Assembly (NCBI RefSeq): GCF_050624435.1 | Contig: NC_134535.1 | Span: forward strand, 76,132,494-76,196,493 | Source: Tenrec ecaudatus | Taxonomy: Eukaryota > Chordata > Mammalia > Afrosoricida > Tenrecidae | Length of the DNA stretch: 64,000 bases | Direction: 5' to 3' | In this document: positions 1 to 11,768 of the stretch, in pieces | Layout: each line of letters starts with the position of its first letter | How positions within the stretch are numbered: position 1 is the stretch's first letter | Program-made: the position numbers and the translations under genes | The notes under the pieces: generated by a model | What the model saw: only the letters and a program-made list of their open reading frames with translations | What the model was told of the DNA's origin: nothing | Database searches by the model: none

Positions 1-165
1 ATATGTGCAGAGTAATACTGTTCCACAGAGGTTACAAAGCTGTGACATTTCAGGAAAAAATTGCCAAGCCTGTCTTCCCAGGTGCCTCTGGGTAGGTTTG
101 AACTACCAACCTTTCAGGTAGTAGTGGTGCCCTTAACTATTTGTACCACTCAGTCCCGTATGTCT
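1..165 (-). repeat. AfroSINE-type SINE, cut by the window edge
   Basis: Read on the minus strand this is a tRNA-derived SINE head (about 75-155): a GTGGTACAAATAGTTAA stretch in the A-box region, then CTGAAAGGTTGGTAGTTCAAACC as a decayed B box, then the SINE body with its conserved GGAACAG close to base 20. The order matches the afrotherian AfroSINE as recalled. The 3' tail lies beyond base 1. It is a dispersed repeat, not a functional tRNA gene. Confidence 0.75.
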
Positions 166-659
166 ATGGTCAGGATGAGTATACCTAACCCTGAATCAAG
201 ATGTCATAGCATTGTGGACATTTAGCTCATTTAAGTGTGAATTTATCTTAACTGAAAAACTGAGATTATAATTTCCACAGCTGTAATCTGTCTCTCTCTT
301 TTTCCTAAGAGCAATAAAGGACAAAAAAACAAATGCTCTGCATCCCAGTTTGGAATTTTGTGGAATATTCCTTCGATACAAATTTCTTTCTCTGCTCTTC
401 TAGCTAGACACATTCCTAGATTTCAAGACCTAGTTTAAATGTCATCTTCTCAAAAACCATTGATTTTTCAACTCAGGTTGAGCTACTTTCTAATTCAGAA
501 AGCCTCATTTATTTCTAGTAACACTTAATAGGCTGCAAGTTATTTATCTCCAAGTCTCTATTATTGGGCTTGAGTTGACCTCTTTTTGAATACCTAGTAA
601 CTAGCAGATAACTTGGTACATATGAGAGTGAACCATTAGGGTTTGAATTCTGACGTTAC
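166..659. other. Intergenic, downstream of the first OR gene
   Basis: AT-rich unique-looking sequence between a SINE and the stop codon of the minus-strand OR. No gene, RNA or recognisable repeat is visible. The 3' UTR of the OR must lie here, but no single polyadenylation site can be picked with confidence. Confidence 0.5.
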
Positions 660-1589
660 TTAAAGATTCACACATTTTTTGATGGCATCCTTGAAGGCCT
701 GTTTTACCTGCTGGTTCCTTAGTGTATAAATAAAAGGGTTCAACATAGGGACAATGGAGGTAATGAGTAGCGCTACTCCCTTGTTGAATGTGCCCCCTTC
801 TTTTGCTGTGGGTTTAACATAAATGAAAAAGCAGCTTCCATAAGACAGGGAGATGACGATCATGTGAGAAGAACAAGTGGAAAAGGCTTTTGTCCTTTGC
901 TGAGCAGATGGGAGCTTCAAAATCGTCCTGATGATGAGTGTGTAGGAGATAATCACCAGCACGAGAGTGACCACCAGAGTCACAGATGCTACAAGAAAGA
1001 CAACCTTCTCGGTGAGTCTTGTGTCTGAACAGGAGAGTTCCCGAAGGGGCTCAAAGTCACAGAAATAATGATTCAACCTGTTGGATGCACAAAAGTCCTG
1101 CTGGCTCATTAGGGTGATAGGTGGTATAATAACCATTAGCCCAGCTAGCCAGGAGCAGAGAACCAGCTGAGTGCAGACCCTACTGCTCACAATGGTCATG
1201 TAATGCAGGGGTTTGCAGATGGCTACATAACGATCATAGGACATGGCTGCTAGAAGATAAAACTCCGTTGCCCCAAGGAAGATGACAAAGAAATACTGGG
1301 CGAAGCAACCAGCAAAGCTGATGCTCTTGTTCCCCGTCGTGATGCTGATCAGGGCCCTGGGGATGAAGATGCTTGTGAAGGAAATTTCTAAGAAGGAGAA
1401 GTTCCGGAGAAAGAAGTACATAGGGGTCTGTAGGTGGGAGTCTAGTAAGGTGAGGATGAGGATGGTCAGATTTCCGATGATGCTGAGGAAATAGGTAAGG
1501 AATAGAAAGGTGAAAAGTGCCGCCTGGAGTGCAGGGACATCTGTTAGGCCCAGCAGGATGAATTCAGTCAACATAGTTCTATTTTTCAT
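660..1589 (-). CDS. OR2AP1: Olfactory receptor, OR2AP1-like (OR6C cluster)
   Basis: An intact single-exon class II odorant receptor of 309 residues. It is a seven-helix GPCR of olfactory sensory neurons that signals through Golf and cAMP; the ligand is unknown. An N-glycosylation site stands at N3. TM1 carries GN at 39-40, followed by PMYFFL at 56-61, C95 at the top of TM3, [15 protein letters not shown] at 116-130, ECL2 cysteines C167, C177 and C187, [10 protein letters not shown] in TM5, [10 protein letters not shown] at the start of TM6, and [19 protein letters not shown] in TM7 and the tail. The frame stays open 23 codons further upstream, but the start is placed at the ATG giving MKNRT because OR6C relatives begin there. 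The protein closely resembles human OR2AP1 as recalled ([29 protein letters not shown]). Upstream 5' UTR exons and the promoter would lie beyond 1590 but cannot be seen. OR identity is near certain; the orthologue label is less so. Confidence 0.9.
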   Translation of the reverse strand: MKNRTMLTEFILLGLTDVPALQAALFTFLFLTYFLSIIGNLTILILTLLDSHLQTPMYFFLRNFSFLEISFTSIFIPRALISITTGNKSISFAGCFAQYFFVIFLGATEFYLLAAMSYDRYVAICKPLHYMTIVSSRVCTQLVLCSWLAGLMVIIPPITLMSQQDFCASNRLNHYFCDFEPLRELSCSDTRLTEKVVFLVASVTLVVTLVLVIISYTLIIRTILKLPSAQQRTKAFSTCSSHMIVISLSYGSCFFIYVKPTAKEGGTFNKGVALLITSIVPMLNPFIYTLRNQQVKQAFKDAIKKCVNL

Positions 1590-3499
1590 CGTTGATATTT
1601 TTTTGAGAGTCAGGATGAGAAAGAGAGGGCGATCAAAGGTGAAAAAGGAAGATACCATCTGACATTGATGAGCTCTGAGAAAACAAAAAGAGACAGACCA
1701 TCAACTTTCTCTCTGCTAATATCACCAGACCAGTCACTAATTGGAATGATATTGGACCCTCCTGCTTCTGTTTGCTCCATGTGAGAAAGTTCTGCTCATT
1801 GTTTCCTCATGGCTCTCCACTAGCACAGGCAGGCTGTCCCATAATGATAGTGTGGAATGAATTAATCCAGGAATGCTTCCAGCATCTGTCTTCTAGACTA
1901 ATTACTCATTTTCTTTCTTTGTCATTCATTTCCCTTTCTTCCCACTGAAATTCACTTATTGTCCTACTTTTAAAAATCTCATTCTTATTAGAATAATTTT
2001 GTTTTTGCTTATTTATCCCTGCCTTTTGGGGTTTATTTTTTAATATAATTTTAGAAATCTCTCATTTTTCTTCTAGTCCAACTTCCTAAATTTCCCCAAT
2101 ACCAAGAGGTGCTGGTTCCTCACTTCTACCAAAAGGACCCTCCATTCTTCTCTGCCTGTGGTGGTTTATTGGAATTCAAAGACATATAAATTAGATTGAT
2201 GCCTATTTTTCCTTTGAGCTATTCTACATATCTGTTTAAAGGTCAGTATACATTGAACAGTAATTATTTACAATTACTCAAATGCACTCAAAATCGTTAT
2301 ATATGGAGTTTAGATTTGGCATAAAGATAGGAAGACTCTATTACATTACAAGTAAAATTTAGGAATGTAAGAATATTAAATCCATTAAATTACTGTGTCT
2401 ATGAATCCACCAAATTAAGCATAAACTATTAGGTAGATATGTGGATATAATTTTTATTGCATTAAAAATTTTAAGAACATTATGTTCTAGACTTTTCAGT
2501 GATAACTAACCTGGTTTGTAGGGTTAATCAGGATCTAGACACCCTTTTTCTTTCAGGAAGGTTGTTTTGAGCAATTTCCCCCTTTGAAATAAATGTAATC
2601 AGCATAGATTCATGGAACAGGACATGCAAGAAACGAGTCATCATAATCTCTGTAGCTAAGCTGACAGTCCCATGTGGGAAACTTGTTATCTAGGACAGTG
2701 TGAGAACTTCCTCTTTGAATCAGAAAGAACATTTTCAAGTCTCTAGCAGGTTGGGAGCTCACGTGGTTAGCAAATCCTATTAGCTGGTGATGTTTGATTC
2801 AAGATTTTTCGTACTTGTTATTTTTATAAACATTTAAAATGAAGCAGTTTGCAGATATTTTTGACTATCATTTATTGTGCATTTTATATCATTTCCCAGT
2901 AAACACACAACATGTATATGTAACATGTATATTATATATAAAAAAGTTTTACAAGACATACCTTACTACTTGTAATATTATCTAATATTTTCTATTCCAT
3001 TTTATTTAAATATTTTTCCAATATTGGTGGAAATTCGGTAAATTAATCTCATGATTTCCCTAGTTGGTTGCAGCTCCTAGTTGGAATCAGGGATCAAGGA
3101 CTCTCACACCGTGACCCAGGTACCCTTATCCTCCTGTTACCAACCTGGAGTCTTCAGGGAGTGGTTGAGTATTCACATCCGCATTTATTTCAGGTTTCAC
3201 ACCCACAGGAAAGTAAAAGTGAATAAAGCTACCAGCAGACAACTGCTTCCTAACTTAACTTTATAACTAATTAGTCAAATAATTACATGGAAATTTGATT
3301 CTAAATATTCTTGTAGGTGAATAAAAATTAAGATCACAAAGTTATAAAATAACAACATTTATTGTATTTTCTATATTCTCTGATGCCAAATGTTATTCTA
3401 TGTTATAAAAAAATGCACACAGGTTCAAGGTTTTTCTAGTAAGAAGTAATATGTTGTTTCTACCACATCTTACTGAGAGAAAGACAAAAATTTAGACTC
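1590..3499. other. Intergenic, 5' side of the first OR
   Basis: About 1.9 kb of AT-rich sequence with no open frame of note and no repeat that I recognise. Non-coding first exons and the promoter of the minus-strand OR are expected here, since ORs usually have a 5' UTR exon 1-10 kb upstream. No splice site or promoter can be singled out by eye. Confidence 0.4.
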
Positions 3500-3590
3500 C
3501 TCTGAAGATTTACAGTCTCAGAAACCCACAGAGGCAGGCCTATGCTGTTCTATTAGGTCAAAATTGACTCAATGTCGGGGAGTTTGGCTT
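3500..3590 (+). repeat. AfroSINE 3' fragment
   Basis: Contains the body and tail of an AfroSINE: ACAGTCTCAGAAACCCACAG, a TCTATTAGGTC remnant of the 'cctatagggtcg' block, and AAAATTGACTCAATG matching the conserved 'gaatcgactcgatgg' end. The tRNA-like head is missing. Confidence 0.65.
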
Positions 3591-3984
3591 TGACTTACCA
3601 CCCTCATCACTTTAGTGGGGATTTGGTTATCGCTGCTATTCTATTACTTCACGCTGGTAACAATAAAGAGAAAGTTAAAAAAGGACTTTGAGGGAAGAAA
3701 AAGGAGTTTTATGAACTTAGTAGAATATGACTTTCTCCCTCACCTTCCCACATTATATTTAACCCAGAGTGATAGAAGTTATGCATATGATCTATTAAGA
3801 GGATGCTCTTGGGAATCAATGTGTGAAGAACACATTGCCTAGGGAATCTGTGCTTGTAACAGGCAAATGAGTGTCCTTAGTTGACAGCTTTGGGAATACA
3901 CTTTAAACATAAGCTGAGGAAAGATGGTCCAAAGAGGTTTGCTTGTGGGTGAGGGCATAGGGTAATAAGAGAGCAACAGTTTTC

Positions 3985-5110
3985 AGAGAAAAGGAAAAGT
4001 GGAAAGTAAAAGGAAATAGAGGAAAGTACTAAGAGGCAAAGGGCATTTATAGTTGTCTAAGTACAGGCACGTACATATGTATGTAAATATATTTATATGT
4101 GTTCATGGGGAAATAGATCTCTGTGTATATATTTAAAGGTTTAGTATTAAGGTAGCAGATGGACCTTGGGTCCCTCCCCCCAAGTACTCCCTCACTGCAA
4201 GAACACTTTGTTCTATTAAACTGGCATTCTATTATACTCACCTTCCCGATACGATAGCTGAAGACAAAGCTGGTGCAAAAACAAATGTGGTGAAGAAAGC
4301 TAATGGTGCCTGCCAATCAAAAGATATAGTGTCTAGAATTTTAAAGGCCTGAAGATAAATAAGGGTCCATCTATCTGAGAAGCAACAAAGTCCACATGGA
4401 AGAAGCACAGCAGCCTGGGTGATCATGAGTTGTCAATAGGATCAGGTATCAGGCATCAAAGAACAAAAAATCATTACAATTTAAATGAGGGGGACTGTGG
4501 AGTGGAGCCTCAAACCCATCTGTAGGTAACTGGACATCCCTTAAAGAATGGTCTAGGGGAGGAGATGAGCCAGTGAGGGTGCAGTATAGCACCAATAAAA
4601 CATACAACTTTCCTCTAGTTCTTTAATGTTTTCTCACCCCCACTATCATGATCCCAATTCTACCTTACAAATCCAGCTAGACCAAAGGATGTACATGGGT
4701 ACAGCTCAGAGCTGGAAACACAGAGTATCCAGGACAGATAAACCCCTCAGCACCAACAATGAGAGTAGCGATACCAGAGAAGGGAAAGAGAGGGAGCAAG
4801 GGGGAACTGATCACAAGGTTCTACATATAACCCCCTCCCTGGAGGATGGACAACAGAAAAGTGGGTGAAGGGAGACAACAGACAGTGTAAGACATTAGAA
4901 AATAATAGTAATTTATAAATTATCAAGGGTTCGTGAGGGAGGGAGAGTGGGGGAGGGAGAGGGAAAATGAGGAACTGATATCAAGGGCTCAAGTAGAAAA
5001 CAAATGTTTTGAGAATGATAATAGCCACAAATGTACAAAGGTACTTGACACAATTGGATGTATATATAGATTGTGATAAGAGTTGTACGAGCTCCCAATA
5101 AAATGATTTT
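3985..5110 (+). mobile_element. L1 3'-UTR copy (5'-truncated, no ORF)
   Basis: The sequence lines up with the 3' UTR of the long minus-strand L1 at 43080-52975 and with six other copies here. It has the 'gaggcaaagggcatttata' block near 4030, the 'gctgaagacaaa ... ttaaaggcctgaagataa ... agcaacaaagtccacatgg' module (4255-4410), a purine/G-rich run at 4925-4965, and the end TTGTGATAAGAGTTGTACGAG followed by an AATAAAA signal near 5098 and an A-rich tail. No ORF2 sequence is present. The tail is the landing site of the next element. Confidence 0.8.
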
Positions 5111-5122
5111 AAAAAGCAAAGA

Positions 5123-6657
5123 CTGGGGTCTTAAAGGCTTGGAGATAAACAAGTGGCCATCTAGCTCAGAAGCAACAAAACCCACATGGAAGAACACACC
5201 AGCCTGTGTGATCGAGTGGTCCTGAAGGGATCAGTTATCAGGCATCAAAGAACAAAAAATCATATCATTGACTGCACACCTCCATGATAGGATCGCTGAA
5301 GACAAATGGGTGCATAAGCAAATGTGGCGAAGAAAGCTGATGGTGCCCGGCTATCAAAAGAGATACTGTCTGGGGTCTTAAAGGCTTGAAGGTGAACAAG
5401 CGGCCATCTAGCTCAGAAGCAAAAAAGCCCACATAGAAGAAGCACACCAGCCAGTGCGATCACAAGGTGCTAAAGGGACCAGGTATAAGGCATCATGCAA
5501 TATATATATATACCATATTGAATGAAGGGGGAAGAGCAGAGTGGAGACCCAAGGCTCAAGTGTCAGCCAATGGAGATCCCCTCATAGAGGGGTTTAGGAG
5601 AGGAGATGGGTCAGTCAGGGGGCGAGGTAGTACCGATGAAGAACACAGCTTTCCCCCAGATCCTGGATGCTTCCTCCCCCCAACTACCATGATCCGAATT
5701 CTACCTTGCAGGACTGGATAGGGCAGAGGTTGTACACTGGTGCATATGGGGGCTGGAGGCCAGGGAATCCAGGGTGGATGATACCTTCAGGACCAAGGGT
5801 GTGAGGGGCAATGCTGGGAGAGTGGAGGGTGAACGGGTTGGAAAGGGGGAACTGATTACAAGGATCCACATGTGACCTCCTCCCTGGGAGATGGATGGCA
5901 GAGAAGCAGGGAAAGGGAGGCTCCAGATAGGGCAAGATATGACAAAATAACTGTTGGGAACCGGACATAATCAGCCTGACAAGACAGACTCCATATTGCC
6001 TGCCCGGCAGCCTCAACCTTATCTTATCCTGACAAACACCAGATGGCCCACCTTTGTTTACTCCAGCACCAGACATTCCAACCGTAGATTTGTGTCTGCC
6101 TACCTTGTGTGCTCTACAGCCCCTCCCTTCCTTTTTTTACCTTCCCTTGGAATTCCTTTGTTTGCCTCACCCTTTAAAAAGAGGCTTGTGTAGCAATAAA
6201 CAGAGACCTTGACAAAAATCTGCTTGGTCTCGCTCCTCTCTCTCGCCCGTTTCTCTTTCAGGCTGGATCCCCCTCGTAACCTCTCGAATAACTGAGTCCC
6301 GCTGGCCAGGGGCAAATAACAATGTATAAATTACCAAGGGCACATGAGGGAGTGGGGAGCGGGGAGGGAGGGGAAAAAAGAAAAGAGGACCTGATGCAAA
6401 GGGCTTAAGTAGAGAGCAAATGCTTTGAGAATGATTGGGGCAGGGAATGTGCAGATGTGCTTTATACAATTGATGTATGTATATGTATGGATTGTGATAA
6501 GAGTTGTATGAGCCCCTAATAAAATGTAAAAAAAGAAAAGGAAAAAAATGATTAGGACAAAGAATGTACAGATGTGCTTTATACAATTGATGTATGTATA
6601 TGTATGGATTGTGATAAGAGTTGTATGAGCCCCTAATAAAATGTTTAATAAAAAAAT
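5123..6657 (+). mobile_element. L1 3'-UTR copy with two tails, 12-bp TSD
   Basis: A second L1 3'-UTR copy, inserted in the tail of the first. AAAAAGCAAAGA flanks it exactly at 5111-5122 and 6658-6669, as expected for target-primed insertion. It carries two copies of the 'ttaaaggcttg...gccatctagctcagaagc' module. After the first AATAAAA and A-rich tail (about 6515-6545) the last ~110 bp of the 3' UTR repeat with a second tail. The copy at 11879-12803 has the same double tail. A solo LTR sits inside at 5952-6314. No coding sequence remains; minus-strand open frames here are chance readings of the low-stop repeat. Confidence 0.8.
5952..6314 (+). mobile_element. Solo LTR, class II (ERVK-like) endogenous retrovirus
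   Basis: A 363-bp LTR fossil with TG...CA ends, a TTTAAAAAG TATA-like box near 6172, an AATAAA polyadenylation signal near 6195 and a pyrimidine-rich region after it. A perfect 6-bp target duplication AATAAC flanks it (5946-5951 and 6315-6320); six bases fit class II retroviruses. The related L1 copy at 12439 shows the uninterrupted site. No internal retroviral sequence remains. It is younger than the L1 copy that hosts it. Confidence 0.85.
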
Positions 6658-6669
6658 AAAAAGCAAAGA

Positions 6670-7944
6670 AAAGGAATAATATGAGTTCACACAATTGTCT
6701 TCCATAGTGAACAGTGTTGCTGGACTAAACTGTGGATAGAAAGGATAGCAATTTTGGTAGAATTATTTGCAGGTTATTAAAGGTTTGAGCAGTCTAATTA
6801 TTAAAGTATCACTGGCCTGGTTTTAAATTGTCCTTTTATAGACTATTGACTAAGACAGTTAAGCAATGATTTTTATATTTAAGAGGATACATGCAGAATA
6901 AATTAAAAATAGATAAATGTAGAATGCTCAGACTGAGGTAGGTATGGGAATCCATATTCACCTATGGCCACTTATGAAAGAACACTTGCAAATTTGCATG
7001 GAAGAATTTGTTGAGCCTTGGAAGACTTCTATTTGCATAAAAGGATAATTCACAGTAGTTCTTTTTTCTCCCCCAACTGTTTTATTGGCAAGTAATTTAC
7101 ATATCACATAATTCAATAGTTCAAACATTCAATCATATCAAGGAGAATTGTGATTATCCCTCATCAATTTTAGAACATATCCCCAGCACCATCCATGGAC
7201 CTCCCTGGCTGTCTAATTATATCAGTAATTTTGTACGCAAAGCGGTACATTGTTTTGCATAAAACTTGTTGTTTTATATTGTAGGCCTGTGATTCTTAAG
7301 AAATTACTCATTTTAACTTCTCTAGTAGACATTCCAGGTATGATAAATTTTAATACACATTTAACATTTACCCTGAGTCACACTTGGGATTACCCCCAGG
7401 GAGGTTAAATTGCTTTTAAGACGAGTTGTGCAATCATAATCAGCTCTAGGCCTCCCTGCCCCCACCTGTCTTCATTATTTACTCCCAAAATCCCCTTTCC
7501 AACTCTATCATCCACCCCAGCCCTGTATGTCCTATATTTTCTGTATCAGTTATTATCGTTATGCATCCACTCCTCTGTGCTTCACAGCTGGAGGTCAACA
7601 GAAAAGAATAAAAGCAAAATTGTGGTAAGATAGTAAGAATAAAAGCATAATAGTATATAGACAAAAATACAAATCATCTGTAAGAAGGTAAAGACTCCCA
7701 ACAATATTTAAAAAGCCAGGGGAGAAATTCCTCACAGCAGTTCTTTTATTGGGTTGAGTCTATTTCTTATAGGGTACAAGGACCAGAAAATGAAATGCTA
7801 CTTTAAGGAACAAAATGCCCAATTGGGAGCACTATATATACTATCTGATTCTTTACAAATGAATTTCTCAAACATAATTCCGCACAACAATGCTGAAAAC
7901 CAGAAAAATAATGTGGAATAGCCAAATGAGCGCAATTAGCAACT
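6670..7944. other. Intergenic with an unnamed repeat (about 7065-7480)
   Basis: 6670-7060 shows nothing recognisable. 7065-7480, starting with CTGTTTTATTGGCAAGTAATT and running through GGGTTACCCCCAGGGAGG-like sequence near 7390, looks like a dispersed afrotherian repeat known only vaguely from memory; I cannot name it. 7480-7944 holds no gene; the short frames are not supported by any motif. Confidence 0.35.
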
Positions 7945-9475
7945 AAGTCTTGAAAGGAAGTGGTGTTAACAAACCCAGGGACAAGGGAACAACATGGGAT
8001 CCAAATTGGTGGTGAGGGGGGAGTGGCAGGCCTGGTAGGGAATGATCAAGGGTAAGGTTACGTAAAGAAGAGGTATAGCTGTAACCCAGGTGGGGACGGA
8101 GTATGATAGTGGGGTAGGAGGAAAGTCAAGAGAAATAGAGGAAAGAGCTAGGAGGCAAAGGGCATTTATAGAGGTCTAGAAAAGACATGTACATGCAAAT
8201 ATATATATGAGGATGTGGAAATAGATCTATATGTCTATATTTATAGGTTTAATATTAAGGTAGCAGAAGGTCCTTGGGCCTCTACTCAAGCACTCCCTGA
8301 ATACATGAATACTTTCTTCTATTAAATTGGCATTCAATGACGCTCACCCTCCCAACACAACTGCTGAAGTCAAAGCGGGTGAACAAGTAAATGTGGAGAA
8401 GAAAGCTGATGGTGCCCAGCTATCCAAAGAGATAGTGTCTGGGGTCTTAAAGGCTTGAAGATAAAAAAACGGCAATTTAGCTCACAACAAAACTCACATG
8501 GAAGAACACACCAGCTTGTGTGATCACGTGGTCCTGAAGAGATCAGTTATTAGGCATCAAAGAACAAAAAGTCATATCATTGGCTGCACATCTGCATATG
8601 ATCGCCGAGGACAAACGGGTGCATAAGCAAATGTGGCAAAGAAAGCTGATATTGCCAAGCTATCCAAAGAGATAGTGTCTGTGGTCTTAAAGGCTTGAAG
8701 GTGAACAAGTGGCCATCTAGCTCAGAAGCAACAAAACCCACATGGAAGAAGCACACCAGCTTGTGCGATTACGAGGTGCCAAAGGTATCAGGTATAAGGC
8801 TTCATAAAAAAAAAATCTTACCATAGTGAATGAAGGGGGAAGTGCAGAGTGGAGACCCAAAGCCTATTTGTTGGCCACTGGGGATCCCCTCACAGAGTGG
8901 TCTAGGGGAGGAGATGAGTCAGTCAGGGTATGATGTAGCACTGATGAAGAATATAGCTTTACCCCAGATCCTGGATGCTTCCCCCTTCTCCCCCCCAGCT
9001 ACCATGATCCGAATTCTACCTTGCAAGACTGGATAGAGCAGAGGTTGTACAATGGTGTATATAGGAGCTGGAGGCACAGGGAATCCAGGGTGGATGATAC
9101 CAACAGGACCAGGGGTGTGAGGGGTGATACTGGGAGAGTAGAGTGTGAGTGGGTTGGAAAGGGGGAACCTATTACAGGGAGCTTCATGTGACCCTCTTCC
9201 TGGGGGACAGACAACAGAGAAGAGGGTGAAGGGAGACGCCGGATAGGGCAAGATATGACAAAATAATAATCTATAAATTATCAAGGGCTCATGAGGGAGG
9301 AGGGAGCAGGGAGGGAGGGGAAAAAAAGAGGACCTGAGCCAAGGGCTTAAGTGGAGAGCAAATGCTTTGAAAATGATTAGGGCAAATAATGTACAGATGT
9401 GCTTTATACAATTGATGGATGTATATGTATGGATTGTGATAAGAGTTGTATGAGACCCTAATAAAATGTTTTAAA
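7945..9475 (+). mobile_element. L1 3'-UTR copy, about 1.5 kb
   Basis: A third 3'-UTR-only L1 copy. It starts at a block shared with the 3' UTR of the long L1 (AACCCAGGGACAAGGGA near 7975), contains the 'gaggcaaagggcatttata' block (8151), two tandem copies of the ~240-bp 'gcataagcaaatgtgg ... agcaacaaaacccacatgg' module (8350-8520 and 8590-8760), a G-rich run at 9290-9325, and the end GTGATAAGAGTTGTATGAG with AATAAAA near 9461. No target duplication was found. Confidence 0.8.
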
Positions 9476-9916
9476 AAAGGCATTCCAATGTAATGCAGAA
9501 ATAATGAAATAATATAAAGAATAAAACACAAGTATAAATTTTCTTAAGATAATTGAAAAAATGGTGTTAGAAGCACATTGACACTACCAGAAATCCATGT
9601 TGGAGTTAGAAAAGGAAGGGAGGGGACTTCTGGGAAAATGACAACAGAGTAACACATATCAGAGGGACTCTGAAGAATTCAGTGCAGAAGAGTTGCTTAA
9701 AGGGAAATTCAACACTGTTGGAATGTAGGAAGAGCATCGTAGATATAAGTAGGCACAGACCCAAAATGTTTTGAGGGGCTGGGGGCTTTTGGCATACCAC
9801 AGTGGAGGCCGGCTAGTGCCTGACCTTAGGCCTGCCACTGTCTCTGCCAGAGCCAGGACCATTTGGAGCCCCTGTGGTGACTCAATGTCAAGACAGCCAG
9901 AGTTTGCCACCGCATG

Positions 9917-10185
9917 CCTCAGGGAAGGGACTAAACCGTTACAGCTCCATGGGCAGGCATCGGGGCTCAGCTACATTGTTACTTTTGTTTCCCTCTCTTC
10001 TCTCTATCCCCTCACAGTCAGGGAGGGCTGCGCAGGGGCTTTTTCTCAACACATCCCAGCTTGCGACTGCTGCCTCAGGGAAGGGACTAAACACTTGCCG
10101 CTCCACGTGCAGGGATCGGGGCTCAGCTACATTATTACTTTTGTTTCCCTCTCTTCTCTATATACCGGCACAATCTCAGTGGGCT
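9917..10185 (+). repeat. Tandem 156-bp unit in L1 5' UTR
   Basis: CCTCAGGGAAGGGACTAAA starts at 9917 and again at 10073. About 85 bp downstream of each start match well, including GGGGCTCAGCTACATT and TTACTTTTGTTTCCCTCTC. The period is 156 bp, with one full and one partial unit. The layout recalls the monomer arrays that act as promoters in mouse L1, though only two units are seen. Confidence 0.75.
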
Positions 10186-10779
10186 TACTATTTAAGTTTT
10201 TTTTTCCTCCTCTTTGTCTCTTTCCTGTTCTCTCACACTCCATTGCTGACCTCCAGACCACTCCCCTTAACTTAGGGCTTTTATGCCTGCGCCAAACCCA
10301 GCTAGGTGAACTCCACCTTGTGCAGCTAGGCTGAGGATGGAGAAAGCCCAGCTGACCTCAACCAGGGGATACTCTGCCTACCTTCTTACAGGGGAATAAC
10401 TGCCTGTGTGCCTGGGGACCTAAAGCAGCTCAGCCAACACTCTTCAACATTCCGATATGCTGCAGGAACCTCTGCTCAACCTCTGCAGCACCAAAGAAGG
10501 CAACCAATCAACCTTCTGGGGCACTCCCCTGAGTGGGAAGCCACAGGAGGATAAAGTGGTAGTTTAATTCCATAGTGAAATTAGGTGTAGGAAGCTCAAA
10601 GAAGCATTCCTATAAGTCTCCTAGATAGAGCCAGTGCTGTTCGACTCCCTGGAAAATGGCACCTGGCTCCTCTAAAACAATGCAACAAAATCAGCCATCA
10701 CCCTAAATTACCACAATGAAAAAACAGTAGAAACAAAAGGCAATAGCAGAAGAGGTCCTGATCCTAACAACGTGCATAG

Positions 10780-11650
10780 AAGAAGCATACATTGAGCTGC
10801 CACAGAAAGAAATTTTCAGAGTGCTGCTTGGAGTCATACAGGATATAAAGGAAACAATACAGAAAAAGGATGAAATGATAGAGAAGATAAAGTCCATATA
10901 CAAAAGCTTAGGGAGGAGATAACAAAAACCAATAACAGACTCATGGACCTAGAGAATCGACTGGAGGAAGCACCAGTGACTAGGAGGACAGTCAAGCCGA
11001 CTTTAAAAACTGCGAACAAAAGTCTAATAAGATCATCAGAGAAGCTGAAGAAAACCTAAGAGCTATGTCTGATACTATGAAGAGGAACAACATTAGAATT
11101 ATTGGATTACCAGAGGAAGACACAACAAAGAGGTCTTCTGCAACAACAGTAAGAGAATTCTTGGAGGAAAACTTCCTCCAAGAATGAAAACCAAGAAACC
11201 ATTCAGGAGGCTGAAAGAACATGAGCTAGACTGAATCCCAAGAAGTCATCAGGCACATAATTGTTAAACTATCCAACTTTGAGGAAAAGGAGAAAATCAT
11301 GAGAGCAGCTAGGGAAAAACAAATAATACCATATGAAGATTCCCAAATAAGAATATGCTCAGACCTTTCTGCAGAAACTATTAAGGAGAGAGTGGAGTAA
11401 CATATTCCAAAAATTGAAGGAAAACAACGCAAACTCAAGAATACTCTATGCATCCAAATCATTGATCAAGATAGATGGAGCAGTAAAAGTCTTCCCAGAC
11501 AAGGAAAAACTCAAAGAATATGTTAGAAGAAAACCAGCCTTACAAAAGATCTTTGCCGACCCAGTATGGGCAGAAGAACATCACTCCCCAAGCATAAATA
11601 AGAGACGACCACATAGAACAACCTCACCCAGAGGGCACCAAAGAGAAAAA
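10780..11650 (+). pseudogene. L1 ORF1 remnant
   Basis: Codes for the RNA-binding chaperone of L1, here decayed. Same order as in the L1 at 35160: ELPQKEIFRVLLGVIQDIK-like start (10795), a coiled coil rich in K and E (10850-11050), an RRM remnant with RNNIRIIGLPEED (about 11083-11120), and the C-terminal domain near 11414-11550 with NANSRILYASKSLIKIDGAVKVFPDKEKLKEY. Several frame changes and stops separate these blocks, so no protein is made. Confidence 0.75.
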
Positions 11651-11768
11651 TAGACCCCAAGATAGCATTGGTTTAAGGATGGAAAGAAGTCTAGAATGAT
11701 AGACACTCACATGCCAGCACACTAATGAGGAAGGAAAGTAGGAAAATGCCCAACACAAAAAGTATAAG

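Noticed and set aside
1590-1658. Upstream in-frame Met extending the first OR by 23 residues
   Set aside because: OR6C-type proteins start at MKN/MRN with an N-terminal glycosylation site; the upstream residues are not OR-like.
6167-6705. Two overlapping minus-strand frames of 175 and 124 codons with an internal repeat (LGAHTTLITIHTYTYINCIKH)
   Set aside because: The repeat is the duplicated L1 tail read antisense; not a repeat-containing protein gene.
8345-8770. CRISPR-like direct repeats
   Set aside because: Only two long diverged units within an L1 3' UTR in a mammalian genome; no short repeat-spacer pattern.
9771-10334. 187- and 133-codon plus-strand frames with a repeated segment
   Set aside because: They lie in the L1 5' UTR and mirror the 156-bp tandem unit. 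No conserved domain; possible leader frames but unsupported.
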